From: Rouxiella aceris
Lineage (GTDB): Bacteria > Pseudomonadota > Gammaproteobacteria > Enterobacterales > Enterobacteriaceae
Reading direction: 5' to 3'
DNA length: 64,000 nt
Assembly (NCBI RefSeq): GCF_012933545.1
Contig: NZ_JAADJU010000002.1
Coordinates: forward strand, 434,001 to 498,000
The translations under genes were made by a program, and so were the position numbers. The notes beneath the pieces were generated by a model. The model saw nothing but the letters and a program-made list of their open reading frames with translations. It made no database searches and was not told the DNA's origin. Shown here one piece after another: positions 19,462 to 28,817 of the stretch (positions are counted from its first letter, which is position 1; each line of letters begins with the position of its first letter).

Positions 19462-19773
19462 AGTTCACTCCTTTCCTTGATGACGCCCTGATTGCCAGGA
19501 CACTCTGTAAGCGTAGATGCCCCGCTCGGTTTTGCCGGAAAATCCCCGTTTCATGCCGGGTTAACTCACAAAATTTCCGCCATCATCGCCATTTTTTTAT
19601 AACGCGGAGGATACAATTGCACATTGACACGAATGATTATGATAATTATTATCATTTTCATTACAAAATATTGCGTCATTAAATCCTGATTAATAACAGG
19701 GTGTTGTTTCATTTGCTATTTGGTTAACAATTGCTGAGCAAAATAATAATCCTATTATTTTAAGGTTTTTTTT
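19462..19773. other. psiF / TonB receptor divergent promoter region
   Basis: A 312-base AT-rich gap between divergent genes. The receptor-proximal half contains a perfect Fur box (19640-19654) and a run of TA-rich sequence leading to the start at 19774. No gene seen. Confidence 0.5.
19640..19654 (+). promoter_or_regulatory. Fur box upstream of the TonB receptor
   Basis: TGATAATTATTATCA is an exact match to the Fur 7-1-7 consensus TGATAAT-N-ATTATCA. It lies 119 bases before the receptor start and should give strong repression in iron-rich conditions. Confidence 0.88.
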
Positions 19774-22176
19774 ATGTCTACACACAAAGGAACGCGCCCG
19801 CTCAACAGCCTTCTTTGCTTAAGTTTGATTGCCAGTTCAATTCTCAATGCCGTTGCTGCAGAAAATAGCAGTGCCATTCCGCCGCTGGTGGCCAAAGGGG
19901 CGTCGCACGATAAAACGCCGCCAGCTGCAGCTAAAAAGAGTGAAACTGGCGAAGAGATGACGGTATTGTCACCCAAGGTCGAGAAAAAAGCCGGTACTGC
20001 CACCCATATCAGCGCGGCGGATATGCAACGCAGCGGCGGCAACGATTTTGGTACTATTATGCGCTACCAGCCTTTGGTGTCTGCCCCCCATTCTGCCGGT
20101 GGTTCCTCGGCAGGCAAAAGCGGCTTTGATCGCAGCGGCTATAGCAGCTACAACATTCGCGGTATGGAAGGTAATCGGGTCGGTATTGATGTTGATGGCA
20201 TCCCGCTGCCCAATGCTACCGGTCGTAGTTATGTTGGCCGTACCGGTCTGGGAACCTTTGGTATCGGTCGCGATTACCTCGACCCTTATATGTATGAGGG
20301 TATAGATATTCAATCCGGCACCACGGCGGCGGATAACGCCAATAGCTCGATTGGCGGATCGGTCTCCTTCCAGCCAAAATCTGCCGACAACTATTTGTCG
20401 CCCAACAAACACCACTACTTTGGTTATCAAAGCGACTATGACTCTGCCAACCGCAACTGGCATAACGGCCTGACGGTGGCAGGAGGCGATGAAATCCTGC
20501 GCGGGATCTTTGTGCTCAGCCAGCGTAATGGTCAGCAAACGCGTAATAATAGCGGCAGCGTCAGCGCATTTCCCGCTAACTGGCATTCGACGGCGCTATT
20601 GAGCAGCGCTATCTGGCAGCCAAACGATGAACATCAGTTTACGGCGAGCGCCGACTATTACGACAAAACCCTGAACAGTCGTCTCGATACCTGGAATACC
20701 GCTGGCAGCGCCGTGCTTGGCAATGCGCAACAGCAAAGCGATACCCGCCGCTGGAGCCTGAGTCTGAAAGATCGCTGGACGCCGAGCAATTTCAGCGCCA
20801 TCGATCAACTGGATACCCGCGTTTATATGCAAAACGCGCAAGCCCACGACGATACCTATATGCCGACCACCTCGGCGGGTGATTACCAGAGCGTCAAGTC
20901 TGACTACAATACCCGCACTTACGGTTTTGAAACGCGGGCAGCGAAAGAGTGGGGGATCCATCATTTCAGCGCCGGTCTTAATGGTAAACAAATCAATACC
21001 CAGCGTCCTTTCAGCCAGGATCCGCCATCGTCTGTTTACACGGTGATTATGCAACCGGAAGCCAATAGCCGCAGCTATCAGCTGGGCGGGTTTGTGCAGG
21101 ACAAGATGACCTGGGATGTTGGCGGCCACGACCTCTCGCTGGTGCCGGCATTACGGGCGGTGTATCAACACACCAAAGCCAGCAATTTTGACAGCCTGTC
21201 CAGCGGAGCCCTTAGCGCAGATGAGGCGGCGGCCCTGTATGGCGGTAGCAATAGCGATACGCAGATCCTGCCATCCTTAAGCTTGTTGTACGATCTGTCA
21301 CCAACGCTGACCGCTTATCTGCAATATAAGCGCGGCGCGCAATTCCCGGATGCCAGTAATCTGTATGGCACCTGGAACCTGGGATCCACCTATGCCGGGA
21401 CGCAGCAGTATGCGTTGATCGGCAATAACGATCTGAAAACCGAAACCAGCAACTCCTTCGAGATGGGACTGAAAGGGGAAGCGACGCCGGGTGTTACCTT
21501 TAGCGGGTCAGTGTTCTACACCAGTTATAAAAACTTTATTGCCTATAACCGCTATACGCGCAGTGCCAATCCTGACATTTTTGGCAATATACCGGGCAAT
21601 ATTTATATCGCCTATCAAGCCGCCAATCGCGATCGTGCCTATATTTATGGCGGAGAGTTGACCAGCAAAATCAACTACGGTACCTGGTATCAGCAACTGA
21701 ATGGGCTGAGCACCACCGTTGCTGTGGGTTATAACCAGGGGAAATCGAAATCCAGCTACAGCGGGGATAAATACGTCGACCTCGACAGCGTTGCGCCTAT
21801 GAAGTTAGTGATTGGCATGGCCTGGGACGATCCTTCGCAGGTCTATGGTACGGCCATCACCACCACCTTCCAGCGCGGCAAGCGGGCCGAGGCCACCAAT
21901 CGAGAGACCTATAGTAACAATGGCAGCGCGCTGACCGACGCCACCAATACCTATATGCGTATTCCCGGCTATGGTCTGGTGGATTTGACCGCTTACTATC
22001 GGGTGACGCCGACGGTTAAAATCAGCGGCGGGATCTACAATCTGACCGATCGTAAATATTGGGATTATCTCAGCAGCCGTGATATTGAAAATACCACCAA
22101 TCAGGACAAGCAAAATCAGGCGCTGGCCGTGGAGCCAGGCAGAAGCTTCCAGTTGGGGGTAAATGTTGATTTTTGA
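19774..22176 (+). CDS. TonB-dependent haemoglobin/haem-type outer-membrane receptor
   Basis: An 800-residue TonB-dependent receptor. A signal peptide runs to about residue 29 (ending NAVAA), then a TonB-box-like segment EEMTVLSP near residue 60, a plug domain (about 65-200) with NIRGMEGNRVGIDVDGIPLP, the motif typical of the haemoglobin/transferrin/lactoferrin receptor group, and a 22-strand barrel ending in the aromatic residue of QLGVNVDF. The motif suggests haem or haemoglobin as source, but the classical FRAP and NPNL boxes of haem receptors were not recognised, so the ligand is uncertain. It stands alone without haem transport genes, under a perfect Fur box. Confidence 0.88.
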   Translation: MSTHKGTRPLNSLLCLSLIASSILNAVAAENSSAIPPLVAKGASHDKTPPAAAKKSETGEEMTVLSPKVEKKAGTATHISAADMQRSGGNDFGTIMRYQPLVSAPHSAGGSSAGKSGFDRSGYSSYNIRGMEGNRVGIDVDGIPLPNATGRSYVGRTGLGTFGIGRDYLDPYMYEGIDIQSGTTAADNANSSIGGSVSFQPKSADNYLSPNKHHYFGYQSDYDSANRNWHNGLTVAGGDEILRGIFVLSQRNGQQTRNNSGSVSAFPANWHSTALLSSAIWQPNDEHQFTASADYYDKTLNSRLDTWNTAGSAVLGNAQQQSDTRRWSLSLKDRWTPSNFSAIDQLDTRVYMQNAQAHDDTYMPTTSAGDYQSVKSDYNTRTYGFETRAAKEWGIHHFSAGLNGKQINTQRPFSQDPPSSVYTVIMQPEANSRSYQLGGFVQDKMTWDVGGHDLSLVPALRAVYQHTKASNFDSLSSGALSADEAAALYGGSNSDTQILPSLSLLYDLSPTLTAYLQYKRGAQFPDASNLYGTWNLGSTYAGTQQYALIGNNDLKTETSNSFEMGLKGEATPGVTFSGSVFYTSYKNFIAYNRYTRSANPDIFGNIPGNIYIAYQAANRDRAYIYGGELTSKINYGTWYQQLNGLSTTVAVGYNQGKSKSSYSGDKYVDLDSVAPMKLVIGMAWDDPSQVYGTAITTTFQRGKRAEATNRETYSNNGSALTDATNTYMRIPGYGLVDLTAYYRVTPTVKISGGIYNLTDRKYWDYLSSRDIENTTNQDKQNQALAVEPGRSFQLGVNVDF

Positions 22177-22212
22177 TGGCGGACAGGACCGACAAGCTGG
22201 TTAAGTGACCTA

Positions 22213-22247
22213 AACAGGCCCGCGCGGATCGCCACGCGGGCCTGTTT
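22213..22247. terminator. Bidirectional terminator between the receptor and galM
   Basis: A 13-bp perfect stem, AAACAGGCCCGCG and CGCGGGCCTGTTT with a 9-base loop, sits between the convergent receptor gene and galM. T-rich or A-rich ends on both sides allow function in either direction. Confidence 0.8.
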
Positions 22248-22250
22248 CAG

Positions 22251-23297
22251 TTACAGCGCAAAAAACTGATATACCGTTGAAGAATGATAGCCTTGTCCCG
22301 GTTTTATCCAACAGCTTGGCTGTGGCCAGGTGCCATGGTTTGGACTATCCGGTAAAAACTCACTCTCCAGCGCCACGCCGCTAAAGTTGGCATATTCGCC
22401 ACCGCTGCGGTTAGGGGTACCGTTGAGGAAATTACCGCTGTACAGCTGCAAGGCAGGGGCAGAGGTAAACACCGTCATTTTCACCAACTGATCCGCTGAC
22501 CACAGATGCGCCGCCGGATTATCATTGGCGTTGCAGGTAGGAAACAGCAGGTAGGCGTGATCATAGCCCTTGACCCGCTGTTGGTCGCGATCGCTGAGGA
22601 AATCCTGCGCCAGCGTTTTAGGCGTGCGGAAATCCATGCCGGTATTTTCCACTGTCGTCAGATCGGCGCAGGGAATGCCGTCGCTGTCGATTGGCAGAAA
22701 ACGTTCGGCAAACAGCTGCAGCTTTTGCTGACGGGCGTCGTGGCCTTCGCCATCGAGATTAAAGTAGGCATGATTGGTCAGATTGACTGGACACAACTTG
22801 TCTACCTGTGCCTTGTAATTGATTTCAATCCGATTATCGTCGGTGAGCACATACTGGACTTCTGCCGTCAAATCGCCGGGATAACCCTGATCGCCATCGG
22901 GTGAAAACAGCTGAAAACTGACCTGCTGCTCGCTGTAACTGGTAATGCTCCAGCGACGGGCGTGAAAACCTTCAGGGCCGCCGTGCAACTGGTGCACACC
23001 CTGATTGGCCACCAGTAGATGCGGTTTGCAGTCGATCTGAAACTGGGCGCGTGCAATACGATTGGCATAACGCCCCACGGTCGCGCCCAGATAGGCGCTT
23101 TGATGGAGGTAGGATTCGGGATCCTGACAGCCCAACAGCATTTCACGCTGTTCACCGTTGCTCAACGGTAGAACAAAAGAGAGCCAGGTTGCACCCCAAT
23201 CCATAAAGGTTGCCGTAGCCCCGGAAGGATTTTTTAGCGTGACCAACTGAAAAGGCGAACCATCGGGGGCTCGCTGGGTGTCCACTGGCTTTAACAT
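22251..23297 (-). CDS. galM: Galactose mutarotase (aldose 1-epimerase)
   Basis: Converts beta-D-galactose to the alpha anomer used by GalK. The 348-residue product has [12 protein letters not shown], the substrate-binding HGG motif in [14 protein letters not shown], and [12 protein letters not shown] with the catalytic His; the catalytic Glu lies in the [14 protein letters not shown] block. It is the last gene of galETKM and overlaps galK by seven bases. Confidence 0.96.
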   Translation of the reverse strand: MLKPVDTQRAPDGSPFQLVTLKNPSGATATFMDWGATWLSFVLPLSNGEQREMLLGCQDPESYLHQSAYLGATVGRYANRIARAQFQIDCKPHLLVANQGVHQLHGGPEGFHARRWSITSYSEQQVSFQLFSPDGDQGYPGDLTAEVQYVLTDDNRIEINYKAQVDKLCPVNLTNHAYFNLDGEGHDARQQKLQLFAERFLPIDSDGIPCADLTTVENTGMDFRTPKTLAQDFLSDRDQQRVKGYDHAYLLFPTCNANDNPAAHLWSADQLVKMTVFTSAPALQLYSGNFLNGTPNRSGGEYANFSGVALESEFLPDSPNHGTWPQPSCWIKPGQGYHSSTVYQFFAL

Positions 23298-24439
23298 ACG
23301 CTGGCTCCTTCGGAGGCCTGGCAGACGTAAAAGGTTTCTTTGAAACCGGTTTTAGCATGGTATTGCTGCGCCACGGTTTTACGCACCGCATCGACCAGTT
23401 CATTCGGCATCAGCGCCACAATACAGCCACCAAAACCGCCGCCGGTCATACGCACGCCGCCTTGATCGCCAATCACTGATTTGACAATTTCTACCAGCGC
23501 ATCGATAGGCGGTACGGTGATTTCGAAATCATCACGCATTGAAGCATGAGACTGCGCCATCAATACGCCCATTTCTCGCAGATCGCCTTTGCTCAGCGCA
23601 TCGGCAGCGGCCAGGGTGCGATCGTTTTCGGTGATCACATGACGCGCACGGCGTGCTACCACCGGGTCCAGTTTATCGCTGGTGGCGGTAAACTGCGCCA
23701 GATTGACATCGCGCAAGGCTTTTACACCAAAGAAACGCGCCGCGCTTTCACATTGTTCACGGCGGGCATTATATTCGCTGTCGACCAGACCCCGTTTAAC
23801 GTTGGAGTTAATGATCACCACCGAGGCATTTGTTGGCATCGATACTGCTTTGGTTTCCAGGCTGCGACAGTCGATCAGCAGAGCGTGGTTTTCTTTACCC
23901 AGCGCGGAAATTAGCTGATCCATAATGCCGCAGTTACAGCCGACAAACTGGTTTTCTGCTTCCTGACCGTTAAGCGCCAACTGCACGCCGTCCAGCGGCA
24001 GATCGTACAAGGATTTCAACGCCTGACCGACGGCAACTTCCAGGGAGGCGGAAGAGCTTAGCCCTGCGCCCTGCGGCACATTACCGCTGATTACCATATC
24101 GGCGCCGGAGAAATCGCCATTGCGCAGTTGCAGATGCTTGATGACGCCGCGCACATAGTTTGCCCAGGGCAGAGACGCGGTGCTGACAATCGGCTCGTCG
24201 AGCGAGAAGCTGTCTTGCTGATTATCGTAATCGGCAGCAATTACGCGAATGATGCGGTCATTACGTTGCCCACAGGCAATTACCGTTTCATAGTCAATGG
24301 CGCAGGGCAGCACAAAACCGTCGTTATAATCGGTATGTTCGCCGATCAGATTGACGCGGCCGGGGGCTTTAATGGTAATGGTTGCCGGGTAGCCAAATGC
24401 GTCTTCGAAGATTTTTAACGTCTTGTTCTTTAATTCCAT
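23291..24439 (-). CDS. galK: Galactokinase
   Basis: GHMP kinase phosphorylating alpha-D-galactose at C1. The 382 residues match E. coli GalK in length. Signature motifs are [23 protein letters not shown] near the N-terminus, the ATP-binding [16 protein letters not shown] (about 130-145) and the C-terminal [14 protein letters not shown]. The start overlaps the galT stop by one base (TAATG), and the end overlaps galM. Confidence 0.98.
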   Translation of the reverse strand: MELKNKTLKIFEDAFGYPATITIKAPGRVNLIGEHTDYNDGFVLPCAIDYETVIACGQRNDRIIRVIAADYDNQQDSFSLDEPIVSTASLPWANYVRGVIKHLQLRNGDFSGADMVISGNVPQGAGLSSSASLEVAVGQALKSLYDLPLDGVQLALNGQEAENQFVGCNCGIMDQLISALGKENHALLIDCRSLETKAVSMPTNASVVIINSNVKRGLVDSEYNARREQCESAARFFGVKALRDVNLAQFTATSDKLDPVVARRARHVITENDRTLAAADALSKGDLREMGVLMAQSHASMRDDFEITVPPIDALVEIVKSVIGDQGGVRMTGGGFGGCIVALMPNELVDAVRKTVAQQYHAKTGFKETFYVCQASEGASVC

Positions 24440-25491
24440 TATTTCACTCCGGCTTCACGATAATGAACATCACTGACTGCGCGCAGCCGCTCGGCGGCTT
24501 GTTCGGCGGTCAGGTCTCGTTGGGTTTCGGCCAGCATTTCATAGCCGACCATAAATTTTCTCACCGTTGCTGAACGCAGCAGCGGTGGGTAAAAATGTGC
24601 GTGCAACTGCCAGTGCGACAGGTCACCGTCGATATAGGGAGCACCATGCCAACCCATTGAGTAGGGGAATGAGCATTGGAACAGGTTGTCGTAGCGGCTG
24701 GTGAGCTTTTTCAGCGCCAGCGCCAGATCGTGGCGTTGAGCCTCGGTCAGTTCGGTAATACGCAGTACCGGTGCTTTCGGCAGTAGCAGGGTTTCAAACG
24801 GCCATGCTGCCCAGTAAGGGACCACCGCCAGCCAGTGTTCGGTTTCCACTACTGTTCGACTGCCATCGGCCAGTTCGCGTTGCACATAGTCCACCAGCAT
24901 TGAGCTGCCGTGCTGCGCCATATACTGTTTTTGCAGACGGTCTTCCCGTTCCGCTTCGTTAGGCAGAAAGCTGTTGGCCCAGATTTGACCATGAGGATGA
25001 GGATTGGAGCAGCCCATGGCCGCACCTTTATTTTCAAATACCTGCACCCAAGGGTAGGTTTTGCCCAAATCGGCACTCTGTTCCTGCCAGGTCACAACAA
25101 TTTTTTCCAGCGCATCCACTGACAACTGTGGCAGCGTTTTGCTGTGATCGGGAGAAAAGCAGATCACCCGACTGGTACCGCGTGCGCTTTGGCAGCGCAT
25201 AAGCGGATCTTCGCTCTCGGGAGCAAAGGGGGTATCGGGCATCAGAGCGGCAAAATCATTGGTAAACACGTGCGTACCCTGATAATCAGGGTTAACGTCA
25301 CCGGTTACTCGAGTGTTGCCCGGACACAGGAAACAGTCAGGATCGTGCGCGGGCAGCGTCTCCTGTGACGGGGTTTCCTGCTGGCCCTGCCAGGGGCGTT
25401 TTGCACGGTGTGGGCTGACTAATACCCACTGATCGCTCAGTGGGTTGTAGCGCCGATGTGGATGTTCAATCGGGTCAAAGCTAGACATCAT
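24439..25491 (-). CDS. galT: Galactose-1-phosphate uridylyltransferase
   Basis: Exchanges UMP between UDP-glucose and galactose 1-phosphate. The 350-residue enzyme has the zinc site CFLCPGN, the uridine-binding region VFTNDFAAL, and the HIT-like active site [10 protein letters not shown] with the covalent uridylyl histidine. A second ATG three bases downstream (25488) is equally possible as a start. The gene is six bases downstream of galE. Confidence 0.98.
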   Translation of the reverse strand: MMSSFDPIEHPHRRYNPLSDQWVLVSPHRAKRPWQGQQETPSQETLPAHDPDCFLCPGNTRVTGDVNPDYQGTHVFTNDFAALMPDTPFAPESEDPLMRCQSARGTSRVICFSPDHSKTLPQLSVDALEKIVVTWQEQSADLGKTYPWVQVFENKGAAMGCSNPHPHGQIWANSFLPNEAEREDRLQKQYMAQHGSSMLVDYVQRELADGSRTVVETEHWLAVVPYWAAWPFETLLLPKAPVLRITELTEAQRHDLALALKKLTSRYDNLFQCSFPYSMGWHGAPYIDGDLSHWQLHAHFYPPLLRSATVRKFMVGYEMLAETQRDLTAEQAAERLRAVSDVHYREAGVK

Positions 25492-25497
25492 TCTTCC

Positions 25498-26514
25498 TTA
25501 ATCCGGGTAGCCCTGTGGGTTTTTGGATTGCCACAACCAGGTGTCGGCGGCCATATCTTCCAGCGTACGACTGACGCGCCAGTTCAGCTCATTGGCGGCT
25601 TTGGTCGGATCGGCCCAGTAGGCAGGCAGATCACCGGCGCGGCGTGGGGCAAACTGATAACTCACCGGTTTGCCACAGGCTGCGCTAAATGCGTTGACTA
25701 CCTGCAGCACGCTTTTGCCGATACCGGCACCGAGGTTATAGATATGTACACCTGGTTTGTTGTGCAGGGTTTTCATGGCAGCCAGATGGCCATCGGCGAG
25801 GTCAACGACGTGGATATAGTCACGCACGGCGGTACCATCTTCTGTTGGGTAGTCGTTACCAAAGATGGACAGTGATTCACGACGACCAACGGCAACCTGA
25901 GCGATAAACGGCATCAGATTATTGGGAATGCCTTGCGGATCTTCGCCCATCAAGCCTGACGGATGGGCACCGACCGGATTGAAGTAGCGCAGCAGCGAGA
26001 TGCTCCATTGCGGTTCGGCGCGCTGCAGGTCTTGCAGGATCTGTTCAACCATCAATTTGCTGCGGCCATATGGGCTTGACGGCGTGCCGGTCGGGAAGTC
26101 TTCGACATAAGGCGTTTTTGGCTGATCGCCATAGACGGTAGCCGAAGAGCTGAAAATCAGATTGGTCACGCCAGCTGCGCGCATGGCTTCAACCAGCACC
26201 AGGGAGCCATAAACGTTGTTATCGTAGTATTCCATTGGCTTATTCACGGATTCGCCGACGGCTTTTAGCCCGGCAAAGTGAATCACGGAGTGCACGTTAT
26301 GCTGCTGGAAAATGGTATCAAGCAAGGCACGATCGCGAATGTCGCCTTGATAAAGCACAGGGGTTTTACCCGTCAGAGTAGTGATGCGCTCTAAAACGCT
26401 GGCTTTGCTGTTACAAAGATTATCCAGAATGATTGGCGTATAGCCCGCTTTAATTAATTGAACACATGTGTGGCTACCTATGTAACCGCTACCACCAGTA
26501 ACAAGAACGTACAT
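25498..26514 (-). CDS. galE: UDP-glucose 4-epimerase
   Basis: NAD-dependent short-chain dehydrogenase-like epimerase of UDP-galactose and UDP-glucose. The 338-residue protein begins MYVLVTGGSGYIGSHT with the Rossmann glycine motif, has the catalytic SSSATVYGD with Tyr about residue 149, and YGRSKLMVEQ. It leads the galETKM operon behind an AAGGAG ribosome site. The codons for GGSGYIG overlap the internal galactose operator described separately. Confidence 0.98.
   Translation of the reverse strand: MYVLVTGGSGYIGSHTCVQLIKAGYTPIILDNLCNSKASVLERITTLTGKTPVLYQGDIRDRALLDTIFQQHNVHSVIHFAGLKAVGESVNKPMEYYDNNVYGSLVLVEAMRAAGVTNLIFSSSATVYGDQPKTPYVEDFPTGTPSSPYGRSKLMVEQILQDLQRAEPQWSISLLRYFNPVGAHPSGLMGEDPQGIPNNLMPFIAQVAVGRRESLSIFGNDYPTEDGTAVRDYIHVVDLADGHLAAMKTLHNKPGVHIYNLGAGIGKSVLQVVNAFSAACGKPVSYQFAPRRAGDLPAYWADPTKAANELNWRVSRTLEDMAADTWLWQSKNPQGYPD
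26480..26495 (-). promoter_or_regulatory. Internal GalR/GalS operator (OI-like)
   Basis: On the minus strand this reads GTGGTAGCGGTTACAT, identical to the E. coli gal internal operator as I remember it, and lies inside the first codons of galE. Its centre is 110 bases from the external operator. Confidence 0.85.
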
Positions 26515-26589
26515 AAGGACTCCTTAAAGGTAATGATGCCGATAACAATAACACGCTGTCGCGCGCAAAAAGGTGATCCATCTTTTAAA

Positions 26590-26605
26590 ATGGAATCGTT
26601 TACAC
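26590..26605 (-). promoter_or_regulatory. External GalR/GalS operator (OE-like)
   Basis: On the minus strand this reads GTGTAAACGATTCCAT, one base from the E. coli external gal operator GTGTAAACGATTCCAC. With the internal operator it would let two GalR dimers bridge and loop the promoter. Confidence 0.85.
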
Positions 26606-26743
26606 TGTATAGTTTAGCACTGGCAAGGGGGGGATACTATGGGGAGTGAAATGCTAATTTGACTTAAGGTATCGTTGATGGCTGTGGGGTGTAATCGCAT
26701 ACATTGGGGTTTTTAATTGCAAATTTTTTATTTGAATTTAACT

Positions 26744-26792
<49 letters not shown>

Positions 26793-26796
26793 CAAC

Positions 26797-27102
26797 GGCA
26801 TTCGCTGCGCTCACTGGGCGGCGGCCCAGACCGCCCAAAGGAGGCGAAGGCGCGCCTCCTTTGGAATCCTGCGCCTTGTCCAAATTGAACAGTGTCGTGC
26901 CCTCGGTTGTAGTTCTTTCCAGTGACATCAGTGTGTGGCCTAAACCACGCCGCTTCGCGGTCCCTTCACTCGGTCGCGAGCCAAAAACGTCTCGCTCCAC
27001 GTCGCTCAGCGTAGGTTTTGAATCGGCCAGGAAACATTTAAAGCAAAACCGGGATTGGCTTAAATGGCAATTTTGGGTTTTAACGTCAACTTCAAGGTCA
27101 AG
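26797..27102 (+). repeat. Long repeat unit A1 (306 bp)
   Basis: First of three direct repeats, starting GGCATTCGCTGCGC and ending at the CAAGGTCAAG tract. It contains a 12-bp hairpin with six-base loop (arms within 26835-26846 and 26853-26864), a small hairpin CCGC-TTC-GCGG (26950-26960), the CTCGGTCGCGAG palindrome, and the tail block GGCTTAAATGGCAATTTT. No credible protein is encoded: open frames cross it on both strands only because it lacks stops. Confidence 0.95.
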
Positions 27103-27408
27103 GGCATTCGCTGCGCTCACTGGGCGGCGGCCCAGACCGCCCAAAGGAGGCGAAGGCGCGCCTCCTTTGGAATCCTGCGCCTTGTCCAAATTGAACAGTG
27201 TCGTGCCCTCGGTTGTAGTTCTTTCCAGTGACATCGGTGTGTGGCCTAAACCACGCCGCTTCGCGGTCCCTTCACTCGGTCGCGAGCCAAAAGCGTCTCG
27301 CTCCACGTCGCTCAGCGTAGGTTTTGAATCGGCCAGGAAACATTTAAAGCAAAACCGGGATTGGCTTAAATGGCAATTTTGGGTTTTAACGTCAACTTCA
27401 AGGTCAAG
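27103..27408 (+). repeat. Long repeat unit A2 (306 bp)
   Basis: Same length as A1 and, on reading, only two substitutions were noticed (near 27236 and 27292). Near identity points to a recent duplication or gene conversion. The small hairpin is at 27256-27266 with loop TTC. Confidence 0.95.
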
Positions 27409-27670
27409 GGCATTCGCTGCGCTCACTGGGCGGCGGCCCAGACCGCCCAAAGGAGGCGAAGGCGCGCCTCCTTTGGAATCCTGCGCCTTGTCCAAATTGA
27501 ACAGTGTCGTGCCCTCGGTTGTAGTTCTTTCCAGTGACATTTGTGTGTGGCCTAAACCACGCCGCTGCGCGGTCCTCTCGCTTGGTTTCGTGCCAACGGT
27601 AAGGCTGTTGTCACTCAACGCTGCGCTCGACGTAGGTTTTGAATCGGCCAGGAAGCATTTAAAGCAAAAC
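27409..27670 (+). repeat. Long repeat unit A3 (diverged 3' part)
   Basis: Its first ~150 bases match A1/A2, then sequence diverges from about 27567 and rejoins at GTAGGTTTTGAATCGGCC. The small hairpin is CCGC-TGC-GCGG (27562-27572). It ends in AAAACCGGCAACATTAAAGG without the GGCTTAAATGG block. It forms the right edge of the plus-oriented array. Confidence 0.9.
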
Positions 27671-27745
27671 CGGCAACATTAAAGGTCAACTGCAAAGACA
27701 AAAAGACAAAAAGACAAAACAGTAGTTTCTGAAACCGTATGGTGT
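27671..27745. other. Junction between the oppositely oriented repeat arrays
   Basis: A 75-base segment separating plus-oriented A units from minus-oriented B units. It has a short AAAGACAA-type tandem run (about 27694-27719, three copies) and no gene. Confidence 0.6.
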
Positions 27746-27987
27746 ACATAGCTAGTTGGCACATTCAGAGACGGCGCCGCGCGAAGCGGAGGGAGACGTT
27801 TTTGGCTCCCGACCGAGCAAGGGGACTGCGTAGCAGCGCGGCTCGTGCCACGCTGGGAGTGACTGAAACATAGCCGGTAATAGGCAGCAGACGAATCAAA
27901 GACACCAAAAGGCCCAGGATTGTTAAGGAGCGGGCCAGCGCTCCTTAACTCGGTTCGGCACAGCGGGTTAAGTGGCCATTGCAATTA
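27746..27987 (-). repeat. Long repeat unit B1 (242 bp)
   Basis: First of four units in the opposite orientation, from ACATAG to the short repeat. It holds an 11-bp hairpin with six-base loop (27922-27949) and the small hairpin CTGC-GTA-GCAG (27836-27846; loop TAC on the minus strand). Read on the minus strand it shares several ordered blocks with the A units, so A and B are relatives. Confidence 0.93.
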
Positions 27988-28048
27988 TAAAACCGAAACA
28001 GCTCCTCGGAGTTAATTGACGTTAAAACCAAAAATTGCCATTTAAGCC
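27988..28048 (-). repeat. Short repeat S, single copy after B1
   Basis: About 60 bases, plus-strand AAAACCGAAACAGCTCCTCGG to CATTTAAGCC, containing the CTCC-GA-GGAG palindrome. It is the first of eight such copies seen in the array. Confidence 0.85.
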
Positions 28049-28063
28049 AAACCGGCACTGTTT

Positions 28064-28306
28064 ACATAGTCTACTGGCACATTCAGAGACGGCGCCGCGC
28101 GAAGCGGAGGGAGACGTTTTTGGCTCCCGACCGAGCAAGGGGACTGCGCAGCAGCGCGGCTCGTGCCACGCTGGGAGTGACTGAAACATAGCCGGTAATA
28201 GGCAGCAGACAAATCAACAACACCAAAAGGCCCAGGATTGTTAAGGAGCGGGCCAGCGCTCCTTAACTCGGTTCGGCACAGTCGGTTAAGCTGCCCCCGC
28301 AATGAT
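28064..28306 (-). repeat. Long repeat unit B2 (243 bp)
   Basis: Same organisation as B1. The small hairpin is CTGC-GCA-GCAG (28144-28154; minus-strand loop TGC). An 86-codon open frame on the minus strand crosses it but starts with TTG, lacks a well-placed ribosome site and is not accepted as a gene. Confidence 0.93.
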
Positions 28307-28426
28307 AAAACCGAAACAGCTCCTCGGAGTTAATTGACGTTAAAACCAAAAATTGACACTTAAGCCCAAATCGAAACAGTTCCCCATAGCCGATTGACTT
28401 TAAACCAAAAATTGCCATTTAAGCCA
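28307..28426 (-). repeat. Short repeat S, two copies after B2
   Basis: Two tandem ~60-base S repeats; the second is diverged (AAATCGAAACAGTTCCCCATAG). Confidence 0.8.
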
Positions 28427-28440
28427 AACCGGTACGAAGT

Positions 28441-28683
28441 ACATAGCTAGTTGGCACATTCAGAGGCGGCGCCGCGCGAAGCGGAGGGAGACGTTTTTGG
28501 CTCCCGACCGAGCAAGGGGACTGCGGAGCAGCGCGGCTCGTGCCACGCTGGGAGTCACTGAAACATAGCCGGTAATAGGCAGCAGACGAATCAACAACAC
28601 CAAAAGGCCCAGGATTGTTAAGGAGCGGGCCAGCGCTCCTTAACTCGGTTCGGCACAGCGGGTTAAGCTGCCACTGCAATTAT
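28441..28683 (-). repeat. Long repeat unit B3 (243 bp)
   Basis: Third B unit, 377 bases after B2. The small hairpin is CTGC-GGA-GCAG (28521-28531; minus-strand loop TCC). Confidence 0.93.
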
Positions 28684-28803
28684 AAAACCGAAACAGCTCC
28701 TCGGAGTTAATTGACTTTAAGCCATAAATTGCCATTTAAGCTAAAACCGAAACAGCTCCTCATAGCCAATGGTCTTTAAAACCAAAAATTGCCATTTAAG
28801 CCA
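28684..28803 (-). repeat. Short repeat S, two copies after B3
   Basis: Two tandem ~60-base S repeats, the second with CATAGCCAATGG replacing GGAGTTAATTG. Confidence 0.8.
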
Positions 28804-28817
28804 AACCGGCACTGTTT

